Assembly: GCF_927904885.1 (NCBI RefSeq)
Contig: NZ_CAKMNW010000052.1
Span: 1 to 64,000, forward strand
Source: Candidatus Nitrotoga sp. M5
GTDB lineage: Bacteria; Pseudomonadota; Gammaproteobacteria; Burkholderiales; Gallionellaceae
Direction of reading: 5' to 3'
Length of the DNA stretch: 64,000 nucleotides
Both the position numbers and the translations under genes were made by a program. Below the pieces are notes generated by a model, which saw nothing but the letters and a program-made list of their open reading frames with translations, did no database searches and was not told where the DNA came from. Position 1 is the first letter of the stretch, and each line of letters begins with the position of its first letter. Shown here piece after piece: positions 27,501-37,558 of this stretch.

Positions 27501-27880
27501 ATCCAGCGTTGACGCAGCGAGTCCAAGTGTGACACAAGAACGGTTGACGCACCTTCCTGGCGAAATACAGTGTCGAGCACGTCTATGGCGGTCAGCACGC
27601 TATCTTGAATAAGCATGCGCTGGGCGGCCAATATATGATCGCCTGCTAAGGCACCTGCTGCCATGCCACGGTGGGTCTGCGTGAGTTGCATTACCCGAAA
27701 TAGCTCATCCACAGAGTCCAACGCAATCAATTCTCTTTGAGTAAAGGCAAGATCAGCGTTTTTTTGCTGAAAGTACAGACTTGCTGGTACAAATATCATT
27801 AAACCGGCGAGAATGCCCAGTATGGAAAATTTGCGCGTCAGGCTGATTTGGTGAAGATTTAACGCTTTGACAAAGTTCAT
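24509..27880 (-). CDS. Large hybrid sensor histidine kinase (HAMP-PAS-HisKA-HATPase-REC-Hpt)
   Basis: 1123 residues, membrane bound. TM1 lies near 17-37 and a periplasmic sensor of about 280 helical residues follows. TM2 lies near 316-342, then HAMP and a PAS domain (about 405-510) with a PAC tail. The HisKA domain has His535 in [13 protein letters not shown]. The ATPase domain with [12 protein letters not shown] precedes a receiver with Asp838 in [10 protein letters not shown] and an Hpt domain with His979 in [10 protein letters not shown]. This is a complete phosphorelay in one chain. The ligand is unknown. It is followed by the HD-GYP regulator in the same transcription unit, linking an envelope signal to cyclic di-GMP turnover. 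Confidence 0.93.
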   Translation of the reverse strand: MNFVKALNLHQISLTRKFSILGILAGLMIFVPASLYFQQKNADLAFTQRELIALDSVDELFRVMQLTQTHRGMAAGALAGDHILAAQRMLIQDSVLTAIDVLDTVFRQEGASTVLVSHLDSLRQRWIALEVDVSGNQLEASQSNRLHTELLAEWLVLVEELLSEFGLSLDPKIDTYHLIQATLLNMPALVETLGILRATGTPFLVQGHVDAGNSATLRTLVVNVQNTRDDLFRNLNRTIRANSSVNSALVSKIASQQTTVEQLSALTNKVLINADRLTYPAADYLAALTHGIDSLYEFNTLAVNSLKQVLQTRVSEAQQTLALLAGLLLLGMISGMLLAMAFIRSITRPVAEALGVACAVSKGDMDITVPVLGNNELGQLMQMLSTMRDNLRTAQIRLNQQKFALDEHAIVSIADNKGHITYANDRFCKLSGYTRIELLGKDHRIVNSASHSTQFWKEMYKTVAQGQTWRGEVCNRAKNGSLYWVNTTVVAFMGENGKPIEYIGIRTDITQQKLAEVAAKSANQAKSEFLANMSHEIRTPMNAIIGFSHLCLQTKLKATQRDYTEKIYSSANALLGIINDILDFSKVEAGKLEIEKIPFRLSDVMRRVADIVSIHATEKSLVLQFDNEAKTLPPLVGDPFRLGQVLNNLLGNAIKFTETGKISLQVRIESQTTSHDENPGHVVLRFTVRDTGIGVTQEQIEMLFQPFSQADASTTRKYGGTGLGLPISKGLIEQMDGEMWVESIPGKGSSFTFTLPFTVLSKESDAPADLSLLDAQDKKIGLAELTDLHLLLVEDNELNQQLATSLLNSTGIKVSHASDGIEAVQAVQDGQFDAILMDMHMPRMDGMEATRQIRKNPTLCDLPIIAMTANAMPNDRKLCLAAGMNDYITKPIQVDMLYATIARWTQSNVLSTNSVTNGAQLASRINSVYDPVRAIAKMGNKNLYLTLTSMFEADQGQTVQLIQNALAAHDNQTAERLSHTLKGTAATIGAATLAESAYQLELAIKHEDTDKYPQLIAAATAEMAQVITLITTYQHTYTAESVIAEVDHKQHPEDIMQIRVLLEQLTTQLKFFDSDAVHTMQVLKQKIKGAETELRYAKLSRHINDYDYKSALTEMLQIKKTYE

Positions 27881-28767
27881 GGTTTTGTCCTCAAACTGAG
27901 ATGGGTCATGCGCTGAAAGCTGTAAATAAATAGCAATTGTGACCGCCGGAAGTAACTACATGAACTGGACTAAATGGTAGTCCTACACCACCGTGCAGCA
28001 GAGCACGCTGAAGTTATTGAGGGTGTTGCCCAATATCAAAAATGAATTATTGTTTAGACATGTCTTTAAGCCTTTGCATTTTTAGGATCGTACTCATCTA
28101 ACGTGTCAACTTGCATAGTTCAACGCGATTGATGTGCCTTTGATATGTTGCATTACTGTAGCTGAAGGTTACGTCATTTTTAAGGCGATCGAATGCACAC
28201 CAAAGTTATTGGTAACGTAGAATTTGGAAGGTCTGAGTTATATACAGAGCACCTCTAAAAATCCAATCTTCGTCACAATACCGTGAGATTCGAAAAAATT
28301 ATCATTTTCTTATCAAATATATGCTGCTTTCAGTTTTAAACGCGTGCCTTGTCTTGCTTAAAATTTTAGCTTTTATAGGCTACCTAATGATAATGATTGT
28401 GCCGCAATTACTTTATGATTTTAGTATCGTAGCAGCATGATTATTTCTTTCGACACGATACGGCGTGACTTGAATAAGTGATTACTTCCATATCAATCAT
28501 AGGACACACAAGATTTTTATTCTTGCGCTGACTGGCAGCCAGTGGGATTTAAGATTTCACACTATGATTTATCCCATAACAAGGCTATCTGAAATGACTC
28601 GTTTGCTTCCATTTTCAGATTAACGCCATCATTTTTTTAAAAACTGTTTGGTCGCTACGTTGGTTGCTCAATGGAAGAAATCCGAGGTGCAGCCTGGTAG
28701 TGTCGGATGGTATTATTCGCACCTCATGAAATATAAGAATATTTGCATTTTTTAAACTGGTGAAGAT
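27881..28767. other. Gene-free stretch between divergent kinase and alaS
   Basis: 887 bases, AT-rich, no supported gene on either strand. It holds one R1 repeat copy at 28246-28358. The remaining sequence presumably carries the promoters of the kinase operon and alaS, but I see no convincing -35/-10 pair to mark. Confidence 0.5.
28246..28358 (-). repeat. Dispersed repeat R1, full copy
   Basis: Begins AGAGCACCTCTAAAAATCC and contains ATCTTCGTCACAATACCG, an AATTATCATTTTCTTATC block and GCGTGCCTTGTC at its far end. Its reverse complement matches 58226-58340 over about 110 bases, with roughly four in five positions identical by eye. No coding capacity. Confidence 0.65.
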
Positions 28768-31461
28768 ATGAATAGCAACGAAATCCGCCTGAAATTTTTG
28801 GACTACTTTGCTTCCAAAGAACACACTATCGTGCCGTCCAGTTCATTGGTGCCGAGCAATGACCCTACGTTGCTGTTCACCAACGCTGGCATGGTGCAAT
28901 TCAAAGACTGTTTCCTCGGACATGACAAGCGTCCTTATGTCCGCGCCACTTCTTCGCAGCGCTGCGTGCGCGCGGGAGGGAAGCATAACGATCTGGAGAA
29001 CGTGGGTTATACCGCTCGGCATCATACATTCTTCGAAATGCTGGGTAATTTCAGTTTTGGGGACTATTTTAAACACAGCGCTATTAAATATGCATGGGAA
29101 CTGCTTACTGACGTTTATAAGTTGCCAGCTGACAAACTGTGGGTAACAGTTTACGCCGAGGATGATGAGGCCTTTGGCATCTGGTCTAATGAAGTAGGCG
29201 TACCCGTCGAGCGCATTATTCGTATTGGTGACAATCATGGTACGCGCTATGGTTCTGATAATTTCTGGCAGATGGCAGATACTGGCCCATGTGGCCCCAG
29301 TTCGGAAATTTTTTATGACCATGGGCCTGATGTTTGGGGTGGGCCTCCTGGCAGTGCGGAGGCTGATGGTGATCGCTATATTGAAATCTGGAACTTGGTA
29401 TTCATGCAATACAACCGCGATGAAAAAGGTGTTTTGCACCCGCTGCCCAAGCCATCGGTGGACACTGGCATGGGTTTGGAGCGCATTGCGGCAGTATTGC
29501 AACACAAGCATTCCAATTATGATATTGATTTATTTCAATCTCTCATCTGTGCGGCGGCGCGTGAATCAAAGAGTAACGACCTTACCAACAATTCGCTTAA
29601 AGTGATTGCTGACCATATTCGTGCTTGTTCCTTTCTAATCGTGGATGGCGTAATTCCCGGCAATGAAGGACGCGGTTATGTGCTGCGCCGCATTATCCGC
29701 CGTGCCATTCGGCATGGTTATAAACTTGGTTGTCGCGCAGCATTTTTCCATAAGATAGTCATTGATCTTGTCAGAGAAATGGGCGGAGCATATCCCGAGT
29801 TGGTCGCAGCACAAGAACGGGTGACGGAGGTGCTACGTATCGAGGAAGAGCGCTTTTTTGAGACTATTGAGCATGGTATGAAAATGCTTGAAGTCGCACT
29901 CGATAAAGTAATAACAGGTGGTATTGGTTTTGATGTTGAACAGGGTAATGAGAAGAGTAGAGGTGAAGGCAAGTCGCTTCAGCCAAAAATTCTTGTGGGA
30001 CATATTGCTTTTACTTTGCACGACACTTTTGGCTTCCCGCTCGACTTGACACAGGATGTATGTCGTGAGCATGGTGTCATAGTTGATGAAGTTGGATTTA
30101 ATGATGCCATGTCACGTCAGCGTGAACTGGCACGCGCGGCGGGTAAATTCAAGATCGCAGCGGGCCTGGAATATGAAGGCGTAAAAACAGTGTTCCACGG
30201 GTATGAAAAACTGGTTACGCAGAGTAAGGTGGTGGCGTTGTACAAAGATGGCGTGACTGTACAAGCGCTTTCTGCTCCTGATACAGGAATTGTGGTACTA
30301 GATAATACTCCGTTCTACGCAGAGTCTGGTGGGCAGGTTGGTGACGTGGGCGTGTTGCAGATATCTTCCAGTGATCCAACGCTTTTTGTTGTGGAGGATA
30401 CACAGAAAATCCAACCTGATGTGTTTGGCCACCACGGACAGGTACAAAGTGGTGTTATCAAAGTGGGCGACTTGATCGAAGCATTAGTTGATGCGGGTGC
30501 CCGCGCGCGCACTATCCGCAATCACTCAGTCACACACCTGATGCACCGGGCGTTACGTGATGTATTGGGTGCGCATGTGCAACAAAAGGGTTCGCTGGTT
30601 GATCAGGAAAAAACACGCTTTGATTTTAGCCACAATGCACCAATGACAGACATACAAATTCGAGAGATTGAAAGTCGTGTAAACAGTGCTATACAAGCGA
30701 ATGCTGCGGTGAGCGTGCAAGTAATGCCTTATGACGAAGCACTCAAGTCTGGCGCCATGGCATTGTTCGGGGAAAAGTATGGTGATGAAGTGCGCGTTTT
30801 AGGTATGGCCGAATTTTCCACTGAACTTTGCGGCGGTACGCATGTTCAGCGTACTGGCGATATAGGCTTATTCAAGATTGTATCGGAGAGCGGTGTGGCT
30901 GCTGGCATCCGACGTGTTGAGGCAATCAGCGGGGAGGGTGCATTAAACTGGGTGCAACAGCTTGATGCGAAAGTACATGAAGTCGCCGCCACACTTAAGG
31001 TGCACCCAAATGAACTACCACAGCGTGTTATGCAATTGCAAGATGCGACAAAAGCGCTGGAGAAAGAGCTCGCTACCTTAAAATCAAAATTGGCTACTTC
31101 GCAAGGTGACGACTTGGCAAGTCAGGCTATAGAAATTAACGGCGTCAAGATAGTAGCTGCACTTTTGGAAGGTGCGGATATCAAGACATTGCGTGAAACT
31201 TTGGACAAGCTGAAAGACAAACTTAAATCGGCAGCTATCGTATTGGCTACTGTGGCTGATGGAAAAGTTACACTTATCGCGGGTGTTACCGCTGATATTA
31301 CCAACAAAGTAAGAGCAGGAGAATTGGTTAATGCGGTGGCACAGCAGGTGGGTGGAAAGGGTGGGGGCCGTGCGGATATGGCTCAAGCAGGGGGGACTCA
31401 ACCTGAATTTTTAGCCACTGCACTCGCATCTGTGTCAGCTTGGGTAAAAAGAAAGTTATAA
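28768..31461 (+). CDS. alaS: Alanyl-tRNA synthetase
   Basis: Charges tRNA-Ala in the cytoplasm. 897 residues, slightly longer than the usual 870-880. The class II aminoacylation core opens with [16 protein letters not shown] and [15 protein letters not shown]. The editing domain has the zinc motif [12 protein letters not shown] and [13 protein letters not shown]. The C-Ala domain ends with [15 protein letters not shown]. About 17 extra residues near 386-405 (around [10 protein letters not shown]) are not part of the standard sequence between the helical domain and [15 protein letters not shown], and account for the added length. Monocistronic, closed by the terminator at 31557. Confidence 0.97.
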   Translation: MNSNEIRLKFLDYFASKEHTIVPSSSLVPSNDPTLLFTNAGMVQFKDCFLGHDKRPYVRATSSQRCVRAGGKHNDLENVGYTARHHTFFEMLGNFSFGDYFKHSAIKYAWELLTDVYKLPADKLWVTVYAEDDEAFGIWSNEVGVPVERIIRIGDNHGTRYGSDNFWQMADTGPCGPSSEIFYDHGPDVWGGPPGSAEADGDRYIEIWNLVFMQYNRDEKGVLHPLPKPSVDTGMGLERIAAVLQHKHSNYDIDLFQSLICAAARESKSNDLTNNSLKVIADHIRACSFLIVDGVIPGNEGRGYVLRRIIRRAIRHGYKLGCRAAFFHKIVIDLVREMGGAYPELVAAQERVTEVLRIEEERFFETIEHGMKMLEVALDKVITGGIGFDVEQGNEKSRGEGKSLQPKILVGHIAFTLHDTFGFPLDLTQDVCREHGVIVDEVGFNDAMSRQRELARAAGKFKIAAGLEYEGVKTVFHGYEKLVTQSKVVALYKDGVTVQALSAPDTGIVVLDNTPFYAESGGQVGDVGVLQISSSDPTLFVVEDTQKIQPDVFGHHGQVQSGVIKVGDLIEALVDAGARARTIRNHSVTHLMHRALRDVLGAHVQQKGSLVDQEKTRFDFSHNAPMTDIQIREIESRVNSAIQANAAVSVQVMPYDEALKSGAMALFGEKYGDEVRVLGMAEFSTELCGGTHVQRTGDIGLFKIVSESGVAAGIRRVEAISGEGALNWVQQLDAKVHEVAATLKVHPNELPQRVMQLQDATKALEKELATLKSKLATSQGDDLASQAIEINGVKIVAALLEGADIKTLRETLDKLKDKLKSAAIVLATVADGKVTLIAGVTADITNKVRAGELVNAVAQQVGGKGGGRADMAQAGGTQPEFLATALASVSAWVKRKL

Positions 31462-31556
31462 GCAAGGAAAAACCCAAATAGAGGTAGGCCGTTTTTGCGA
31501 GTTATTGTTATGCAGTACCCCTGTTAGAATGACCTGTCTTATCTGATTTAAATAGT

Positions 31557-31600
31557 GATCCCCAACAAAATATAGGTGTTTGTGCTGGGGATCATTTTTT
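31557..31600 (+). terminator. Rho-independent terminator of alaS
   Basis: GATCCCCA at 31557 pairs with TGGGGATC ending at 31593, with further pairing of ACAAA and TTTGT inside, and is followed by ATTTTTT. It lies 95 bases after the alaS stop and just before the convergent slp stop. Confidence 0.75.
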
Positions 31601-31601
31601 A

Positions 31602-32129
31602 TTACCAATAAAGACGTCCAAGTCCGCCATTCCATGGGCCCCATGGATTGTACCAATATGACCCATAATAACCATTATAGTAAGGATACCGCGAACCATA
31701 ATATGGAACGATTTTCGGCCATAAATAGACTGTTTCCGCGTTGACCTGCGGATAGCGATATTCGTATTCGCCTAGTTTACGTACGATTGTATTTTGAATG
31801 TTACCAACTACAGTCACTTCGCGGCCTTTTGCATACACTTCTGGATCATAGAAATTAGATTCGCAGGCTATGAAACGACCCCACGTCATATCCGAGTCAA
31901 GGGGTCTTGCTTTACTGTCTAGTGGGTGGCTCACTATCTCAAAACACGTTTCATTCTTGCCTGTTTCTGTGCTTGCAATACTCCCCCCCCAACGTATACG
32001 CTGACCTACAAAATCAGCAATTTGAGCTGCGTTTGGTGTTGCTTCAGAAAATTCGCCAACAGCGAGCGGTTTTGGGACGGTGGCACAACCAGCAACAGCA
32101 ATAGGTATAAGAAAAATCCAGCGATTCAT
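31602..32129 (-). CDS. Slp-family outer-membrane lipoprotein
   Basis: 175 residues. A lipoprotein signal peptide ends at VAGC with the lipidated Cys15. The mature part has the Slp pattern: VGQRIRWGGSI, ETCFEIVSHPLDSKARP, GRFIACESNFYDPEVYAKGREVTVVG and VYLWPK. The tail from about residue 140 is rich in Tyr, Gly, Trp and Pro, as in many relatives. Slp proteins are starvation- or stress-induced outer-membrane lipoproteins without a known catalytic role. Convergent with alaS, single gene; ribosome site GGAGG lies a few bases before the ATG on the minus strand. Confidence 0.85.
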   Translation of the reverse strand: MNRWIFLIPIAVAGCATVPKPLAVGEFSEATPNAAQIADFVGQRIRWGGSIASTETGKNETCFEIVSHPLDSKARPLDSDMTWGRFIACESNFYDPEVYAKGREVTVVGNIQNTIVRKLGEYEYRYPQVNAETVYLWPKIVPYYGSRYPYYNGYYGSYWYNPWGPWNGGLGRLYW

Positions 32130-32291
32130 GGAAGCCTCCTTAATTTTGATAAGTTATCGGTCTATGTCCTCGTCGCCATTGTCATAAAAAATCTCAATCT
32201 GGACACTTCACTTTATACATTGTCACAGGTGTTGTTACTCATTCTATTTGAAAAGGTGTTTGTTATTTATTAATAAGTATTATTAAATAAG

Positions 32292-32519
32292 CTATTTAAA
32301 ATATTGTAAATAAAGTTGTTCAACTTTACTTCGAGCCCACGGCGTTCTTCGTAAAAATTTTAAGCTGGATTTTATACTTGGGTCGTGAGTGAAACATCGC
32401 ACTGGTACAGCAGCACCCATAGCTTCCCAGCCCATGCTCTCGGACAATTGTGTCACGATAGTTTCAAGAGTGATGCCGTTTAAAGTGGGCGTGTTTACAG
32501 ATTTTTTATTTGCATCCAT
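32292..32519 (-). CDS. VF530-family (DUF2132) DNA-binding protein
   Basis: 75 residues matching almost completely the VF530 family: LNGITLETIVTQLSESMGW, VRCFTHDPSIKSSLKFL and RRTPWARSKVEQLYL. The family has a helical fold and is annotated as DNA-binding, although the biological target is unknown. Divergent from the pseudouridine synthase gene, with about 70 bases between them carrying both promoters. Confidence 0.85.
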   Translation of the reverse strand: MDANKKSVNTPTLNGITLETIVTQLSESMGWEAMGAAVPVRCFTHDPSIKSSLKFLRRTPWARSKVEQLYLQYFK

Positions 32520-32592
32520 ATTCGTATTTTACATGGGGTAGTTTGATCTGAGCATTTACAATGACACGTCTTTTTTAAATATACACCTGTTC

Positions 32593-33312
32593 ATGTCAGA
32601 CCCCATTCGTCTCTCAAAATTCCTTGTTGAATTTATCTCCTGCTCACGCCGGGAGGCAGAGCTTTATATTGCAGGTGGCTGGGTTATGGTCAATGGACAA
32701 GTGGTGGAGAAACCGCAGTTCTTGGTGTCGCAGCAAGATAAAATTGAGCTTCACCCTGAAGCTAGTCTCGCTCCGGTTGCGCCAGTGACTATTTTGTTTC
32801 ATCAACCGCCAGTCGCAGGCATGGATGCTAACGCTGGGCAACAACTTATTTGCGCCGATACACGAACGGCTGACGACCCTTCTGGCATTCACGTCAGCAA
32901 ACAACATTTTGCTCGGCTGAAGCAATGCATACCGTTAGAGAGGAATGCTAGCGGGTTGTTAGTATTTACCCAAGATTTTCGAATAGAGCGCAAGCTGACA
33001 GATGATGCAGCCACAATTGAGCAAGAGTATATTGTTGAGGTCGCTGGTGAACTGTCTCCCGATGGACTTAAGAAACTCAACCACGGACTCAGTTTTAATG
33101 GTCGGGCTCTGCCTCCAATTAAGGTCAGCTGGCAAAACGAAACACGGCTGCGTTTTGCCCTCAAAGGAGTACAACCTGGTCAGGTCGCACATATGTGTAA
33201 AAGTGTCGAGCTTGAGGTGCTGGCCGTAAAACGAATTCGGATCGGCCGAATGTCGATGTCCAAATTGCAACCCGGACTATGGCGTTATTTGATGCCGCAT
33301 GAGAAGTTTTAA
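32593..33312 (+). CDS. RluB/RluF-like pseudouridine synthase with altered active site
   Basis: 239 residues. The N-terminal S4 RNA-binding domain is RLSKFLVEFISCSRREAE to VMVNGQVVEKP. The synthase half has LERNASGLLVFTQD where the catalytic motif of the RsuA/RluB/RluF group, RLD-x(3)-GLLLLTNDG, is expected. The position of the catalytic Asp is therefore Glu, and the Arg before it is Pro. EQEYIVEVAGELS and RIGRMSMSKLQPGLWRYL complete the fold. Normal members isomerise uridine in 23S rRNA. Whether this one still does so is doubtful; related diverged proteins exist in other betaproteobacteria to my recollection. Starts MSDPIRL at 32593 without a clear ribosome site. Confidence 0.75.
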   Translation: MSDPIRLSKFLVEFISCSRREAELYIAGGWVMVNGQVVEKPQFLVSQQDKIELHPEASLAPVAPVTILFHQPPVAGMDANAGQQLICADTRTADDPSGIHVSKQHFARLKQCIPLERNASGLLVFTQDFRIERKLTDDAATIEQEYIVEVAGELSPDGLKKLNHGLSFNGRALPPIKVSWQNETRLRFALKGVQPGQVAHMCKSVELEVLAVKRIRIGRMSMSKLQPGLWRYLMPHEKF

Positions 33313-33439
33313 CCCTGTAAGCTTAATAGCTTGCGAGCACTCTGCACGACTTACTTTATTAAAAATATACTTAAAATGTAATATATAAACATATGAATAT
33401 AATATATATAAATATTTTGTGTATTGGGTTGTATGAAAT

Positions 33440-33640
33440 GAAATCCAAAATCGAAAAGAAGCGAATAAATACTTGCGTTACCGACGAGTAGCTGCAAAAA
33501 AAGGCACATACCTCACAGTTAATTTGGCTGAATGACGCTCTGATGGTAAGCCGTATTTATCATTGCACGGAACTAATGAACGAGGAAGGGCAGCATCGAA
33601 TTGGGATAGGAAAATGACTGATGATATAAATGATTACCGT
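33440..33640 (+). pseudogene. Possible RAYT (REP-associated transposase) remnant
   Basis: A plus-strand reading gives NKYLRYRRVAAKKGTYLTVN then LAE and a stop, which resembles the N-terminus of REP-associated tyrosine transposases (pattern YRR-x(4)-GGTYFFTVNLAER). The remainder is broken. A REP-like hairpin follows at 33649, which is the expected company for such a gene. The evidence is short; held weakly. Confidence 0.3.
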
Positions 33641-33648
33641 CAACGGTG

Positions 33649-33690
33649 AGATGTTGGGCTTCTTATCATTTGACCCAACCTATCGGGCTC
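33649..33690. repeat. REP-like hairpin, copy 2
   Basis: GATGTTGGGCTTC, spacer TTATCATTTG, then ACCCAACCTATCGGG. Same design as 13361-13401. It lies just upstream of the MFS transporter gene. Confidence 0.45.
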
Positions 33691-33744
33691 GGTTTTTGAA
33701 ATTTTAGAATTTTGCAAGTTAACAAACGTAATTTCGATTCACTT

Positions 33745-34920
33745 ATGACAAAAAAAATGACTGTGCTTAGCAAAATTCCCACCGGGGTATGGGCACTTGG
33801 ATTTGTCAGCATGCTGATGGACATTTCTTCGGAGATGATCCATAGCCTTTTACCACTTTTTATGGTTGGGGTATTAGGCGCTAGTGCCCTCACGGTCGGC
33901 CTGATTGAGGGCATGGCCGAGGCGACCGCGCTTATCGTCAAGGTGTTTTCGGGCGCCCTGAGTGATTATCTTGGTAAGCGTAAGGGATTGGCCTTGTTCG
34001 GCTACGCCCTGGGTGCGCTAACAAAACCGCTATTTGCCATGGCACCGACCATGGGCATCGTGCTGACAGCCCGTTTGTTGGATCGGGTGGGCAAAGGCAT
34101 CCGTGGCGCGCCTCGTGATGCGCTGGTCGCCGACATTTGTCCCGCCGAAATTCGCGGAGCGGCATTCGGCCTACGACAATCGCTTGATACGGTGGGTGCA
34201 TTCCTCGGACCTTTGTTGGCAGTCGGTCTGATGCTGCTTTGGTCCAACGATTTCAGAGCAGTATTCTGGGTCGCAGTTATCCCAGGTTTGCTGGCTGTGG
34301 CTGTACTCATGTTTGGCGTGCGCGAACCTGAGCGACATTATGGCGAAAAGAAGATTAACCCTATACGCCGTGAAAACATCAAACGGCTCAATGCGTCGTA
34401 TTGGTGGGTGGTCGGTGTAGGAGCGGTGTTTACACTGGCACGCTTCAGCGAGGCATTTCTAGTCCTGCGCGCACAACAAGGTGGCATCCCACTAGCTTTG
34501 GTGCCGTTGGTGATGGTCGCGATGAATCTGGTATATGCAATTTCAGCCTATCCGTTCGGAAAATTGTCTGACCGCATGAGCCACACAAAGCTTCTGGTTT
34601 GGGGCCTAGTTGTATTGATTGCTGCCGATCTGGTGTTAGCTAGCAATGACCATTGGGTAACGGTGCTCGTGGGCGTGGCATTGTGGGGCATTCACATGGG
34701 CATGACGCAAGGCCTGCTGGCCACGATGGTCGCCGATACTGCTCCGGCTGACCTGCGTGGTACAGCGTTTGGTTTATTCAACTTGGTCAGTGGAGTCGCA
34801 TTGCTGATCGCCAGCGTCGTGGCTGGACTGCTCTGGGATCATTTGGGTGCTTCGTTCACTTTCTATGCAGGCGCTGGCTTTTGCGTCATTGCATTGATGG
34901 CACTGATCAGGAAGTATTGA
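33745..34920 (+). CDS. MFS transporter, substrate unknown
   Basis: About 391 residues with twelve predicted helices. The loop 2-3 signature of the major facilitator superfamily is present as GALSDYLGKRKGLAL, and its mirrored form in the second half as GKLSDRMSHTKLLVW. The N-terminal helix has ALGFVSMLMDISSEMIHSLLP, which is typical of a subgroup of uncharacterised bacterial MFS proteins; a later segment RLLDRVGKGIRGAPRDALVA is also characteristic of that subgroup. The starts MTKKMTV at 33745 or MTVLSK at 33757 are better than the TTG at 33712. No operon partners, so no clue to substrate. Confidence 0.8.
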   Translation: MTKKMTVLSKIPTGVWALGFVSMLMDISSEMIHSLLPLFMVGVLGASALTVGLIEGMAEATALIVKVFSGALSDYLGKRKGLALFGYALGALTKPLFAMAPTMGIVLTARLLDRVGKGIRGAPRDALVADICPAEIRGAAFGLRQSLDTVGAFLGPLLAVGLMLLWSNDFRAVFWVAVIPGLLAVAVLMFGVREPERHYGEKKINPIRRENIKRLNASYWWVVGVGAVFTLARFSEAFLVLRAQQGGIPLALVPLVMVAMNLVYAISAYPFGKLSDRMSHTKLLVWGLVVLIAADLVLASNDHWVTVLVGVALWGIHMGMTQGLLATMVADTAPADLRGTAFGLFNLVSGVALLIASVVAGLLWDHLGASFTFYAGAGFCVIALMALIRKY

Positions 34921-34974
34921 CGGCTAATGTCACGTCTTGCTTGGCTCACACTCAAAAATCAAGTGCACCACCGC

Positions 34975-35053
34975 ATCAATGGTCTGATTAGACGTAATTT
35001 GCCTATTAGGGTGTTTAGGTTAGCTAGTGGTGCACTTGCAGGTTGAATGTGAG
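34975..35053 (+). mobile_element. Internally deleted IS30-family end
   Basis: ATCAATGGTCTGATTAGACG and CCTATTAG correspond to the NGLIRRxLPI part of the IS30 remnant at 20607. They are followed directly by GTGTTTAGGTTAGC and the element end GCAGGTTGAATGTGAG, so the intervening coding part is deleted. The rest of 34921-35324 holds nothing recognisable. Confidence 0.55.
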
Positions 35054-35324
35054 TTTTGTTTGCTCACAAAAAGGTGAACGTCTTGATATCGTGCGGCTGG
35101 CGTGTAGTGGTCAAAGCTGCGGTCAATAGGCTTCCGCTTTTGCGTGACAGGACAGGGCGGCAACAGGCTAGTGCATTACCCAATTAACTGTTTTGCACAA
35201 AGCTGCTCGCAAATTCTTGCAAGTTATAGTGCAGATCAAAACGGTGAAAACATGCACAGATAAATTGATTGACCTCCATAACCGTTCGGCATTGTAGCGA
35301 ACTTCGCGGCCTTATCGCCCACAG

Positions 35325-35870
35325 TCAAGGCGAGACTGTATTGACACTGGTAGCCGACCAAAGTGGCTTGCCAGTTGCTTCGAGATAGGTGAGGTAAGCT
35401 CGCAGGTCAAATTCCAGCTGGTGATAATCAGGCTCCATATGCCGACACAGTTGATAGAAAGCTTTGTTGTGCTCACGGTCCTTGATGTGTGCGAGTTCGT
35501 GAACAACGATCATGCGCAAAAAATCAAGCGGCATCTCCTTGAACAATTCCGCGATGCGTATCTCACGCTTGGCCCTGAGTTTTGTGCCCTGTATTCGAGA
35601 GATGCTGGTGTGTGTGCCCAGTGCGTGCTGGATGACATGCAGTTTGCCGTCGAACGCAACCTTGCTCAGCTGGCCGGCGTTACGTAGATACTGGCCTTTG
35701 ATTTCCAGCACATAATCATAGAGCGCTTTGTCAGAGCGTATTGTGTGCGCTTGTGGGTACTTCTGCAGCAGTATGTTGGTCAGCAGGCCTTGTTTGATAA
35801 GCTGCTGCACTTGCTCTGTCAATACTAATGGGTAACCAGAAAGATAACTAGGAGAAGGTTTCGTGTGCAT
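35325..35870 (-). CDS. YgjP-like (DUF45) zinc metallopeptidase
   Basis: 181 residues. The zinc signature VVHELAHIKDREHNKAFYQL gives His-Glu-x-x-His plus a third His, as in the YgjP/WLM group of metallopeptidases. The rest of the family pattern (KALYDYVLEIKGQYL, LGTHTSISRIQG) is visible. Substrate unknown; relatives are cytoplasmic. Start MHTKPSPSY at 35870. It is followed on the same strand by no partner; the upstream gene at 35937-36488 is 66 bases away in the same orientation and could be cotranscribed. Confidence 0.8.
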   Translation of the reverse strand: MHTKPSPSYLSGYPLVLTEQVQQLIKQGLLTNILLQKYPQAHTIRSDKALYDYVLEIKGQYLRNAGQLSKVAFDGKLHVIQHALGTHTSISRIQGTKLRAKREIRIAELFKEMPLDFLRMIVVHELAHIKDREHNKAFYQLCRHMEPDYHQLEFDLRAYLTYLEATGKPLWSATSVNTVSP

Positions 35871-35936
35871 ATCGGCATGTCACGACATGGCAGATGATAA
35901 GGGATAAGCGATTATGTATTTGTAATTTTAACTCCA

Positions 35937-36488
35937 TCAGTCAGCGTGTTTTTTCACCCATGCGACATATTGATCCATCCAGTTCTGGAAGAATTTTTTG
36001 CTGGCTGTACCGATGTCACCGACTTCGTCAAACAATCCATCCTTTACTTGAACGAATACTTCGGGTTGACCAAGCGTCGGTACGTTTAGGTGAGAGAGAA
36101 TGTTGCGCAAATGCTGTTGCGCCATGGCCGTGCCATGGGCCCCGGGAGAAGCACCTAACACACCAGCAGGCTTACCCGCCCAGGCACTTTGGCCATAGGG
36201 CCGCGAGGCGTGATCGATTGCGTTTTTGAGTACGCCAGGAATAGAGCGGTTGTATTCGGGTGTAACAAATAGTAAGCCCTGTGCCGTCAAAACCCCGCTT
36301 TTTAGCTGCTTGACGGATTCTGCCTGGCTAGCATCGTCGTCCTGATTGTAAAGTGGCAAGTCACTGATTTGCAATTCTTTGAATGAGAACTCCGGTGGTG
36401 CCAATTTTACAATGGCGTGCGCTAACTTGCGGTTAAATGAATCCTTACGAAGGCTTCCAACAATAATGGCAATTTGATATTGACTCAT
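35937..36488 (-). CDS. NADPH-dependent FMN reductase (ChrR/YieF-like)
   Basis: 183 residues of the flavodoxin-like NADPH-dependent FMN reductase family. The FMN phosphate loop is GSLRKDSFNRKLA near residue 11, and the second site is TPEYNRSIPGVLKNAIDHAS near 75. GVLGASPGAHGTAMAQQHLR follows. Such enzymes reduce quinones, chromate or azo dyes with two electrons and protect against oxidative stress; the physiological substrate here is not shown. Start MSQYQIAIIVGS has AAAGGA about 7 bases upstream on the minus strand. Confidence 0.88.
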   Translation of the reverse strand: MSQYQIAIIVGSLRKDSFNRKLAHAIVKLAPPEFSFKELQISDLPLYNQDDDASQAESVKQLKSGVLTAQGLLFVTPEYNRSIPGVLKNAIDHASRPYGQSAWAGKPAGVLGASPGAHGTAMAQQHLRNILSHLNVPTLGQPEVFVQVKDGLFDEVGDIGTASKKFFQNWMDQYVAWVKKHAD

Positions 36489-36594
36489 GATGATGTCCTT
36501 TAAATAGGATAGAAAAACTTAAACCATTTCGACTACATCAGTGCAGCTATGCACTCTATATGTATCTTCGATGCGATTGTTGACTGCCTTCGTT

Positions 36595-37398
36595 TTACTT
36601 AGTCATATCTCCAACATGAAACGCATCGGCCAAAAATTCCATGCCCTCATTCCACGAAGCCTTGTCTGCTGCAGCGTTATAGGCCACCGGCAGCTTAAAT
36701 TTTTGAGCATATTTATCTGCGTCTGGATTCGTGAAGCTGTGTTTGGTACCGGGATAGGTCACTGCTTTGTAAGTCACGCCGGCTTCCTCCATCTCGTGCC
36801 TGAAGGCGGCGACCTGCGAAGCGGGAATCATCGGGTCATCTTCACCAGTGAAAGATGCGATTTGCGCCTTGACCTTGCCCGCTTTTGCTGGAAACTCTGT
36901 TTCCAGGCCACCGTGGAAGCTTAGCACCGCCTTTAGAGGTTCACCGATGCGCGCCATGTTCAATACTACAGAACCACCAAAACAATAGCCGATGGCTGCG
37001 ATGCGGTTGGAATCAACGGTTTTATCCTTGCTGATAAGATTGTATGCGCTGTCGAATCGAGCCTTGGCGAGGTCAGTGTTCTTTGCCACATCGCGGGCAA
37101 ACTTGCCCGCATCGTCTGGGTGTTGTGCCTGTTTGCCGTCACCGTACATATCAACTGCCAGCGCAGTATAGCCACGCTCCGCCAACATACGAGCGCGTTT
37201 GCGAACATATTCGTTGTGTCCCCACCATTCATGCACTACCAGAATGCCTGGCCGCTTGCCCTTTATAGCATCGTCGTAAGCGATATAACCTTTGAGAATT
37301 GTACCGTTGGCGCTATAGCTTACTTCCCTGCCTTGTACGGCAGCGTAAGTCGCAGAGGTCGCAAACATTAAGCCCGCAATCAAAAAAAATTTATTCAT
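36595..37398 (-). CDS. Exported dienelactone hydrolase family protein
   Basis: About 267 residues. A signal peptide MNKFFLIAGLMFATSATYA precedes AVQGREV. The alpha/beta hydrolase core has VHEWWGHNEYVR, the nucleophile elbow GYCFGGSV with Cys as nucleophile, GEDDPMIP with the Asp, and the catalytic His in GTKHSFTNP. Dienelactone hydrolases open lactones, but exported relatives are uncharacterised and the natural substrate is unknown. The frame extends to 37431; the start at 37398 is preferred because GGAGAG lies 6 bases before it and it yields a proper signal peptide. Confidence 0.88.
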   Translation of the reverse strand: MNKFFLIAGLMFATSATYAAVQGREVSYSANGTILKGYIAYDDAIKGKRPGILVVHEWWGHNEYVRKRARMLAERGYTALAVDMYGDGKQAQHPDDAGKFARDVAKNTDLAKARFDSAYNLISKDKTVDSNRIAAIGYCFGGSVVLNMARIGEPLKAVLSFHGGLETEFPAKAGKVKAQIASFTGEDDPMIPASQVAAFRHEMEEAGVTYKAVTYPGTKHSFTNPDADKYAQKFKLPVAYNAAADKASWNEGMEFLADAFHVGDMTK

Positions 37399-37558
37399 AA
37401 TTCTCTCCAAAAAAATTATCAGGAAATTCATATTAATTAAAAGTTAAACCAGCGCGGTTTGCCTATCCTTGCTACGATTTAAAAATGTTGATTTTCAGCA
37501 AAAATCTATAGTAGCAATCAGTTTTGTAATGCAGAAACTGGTTTAAATTGACCTTAAT

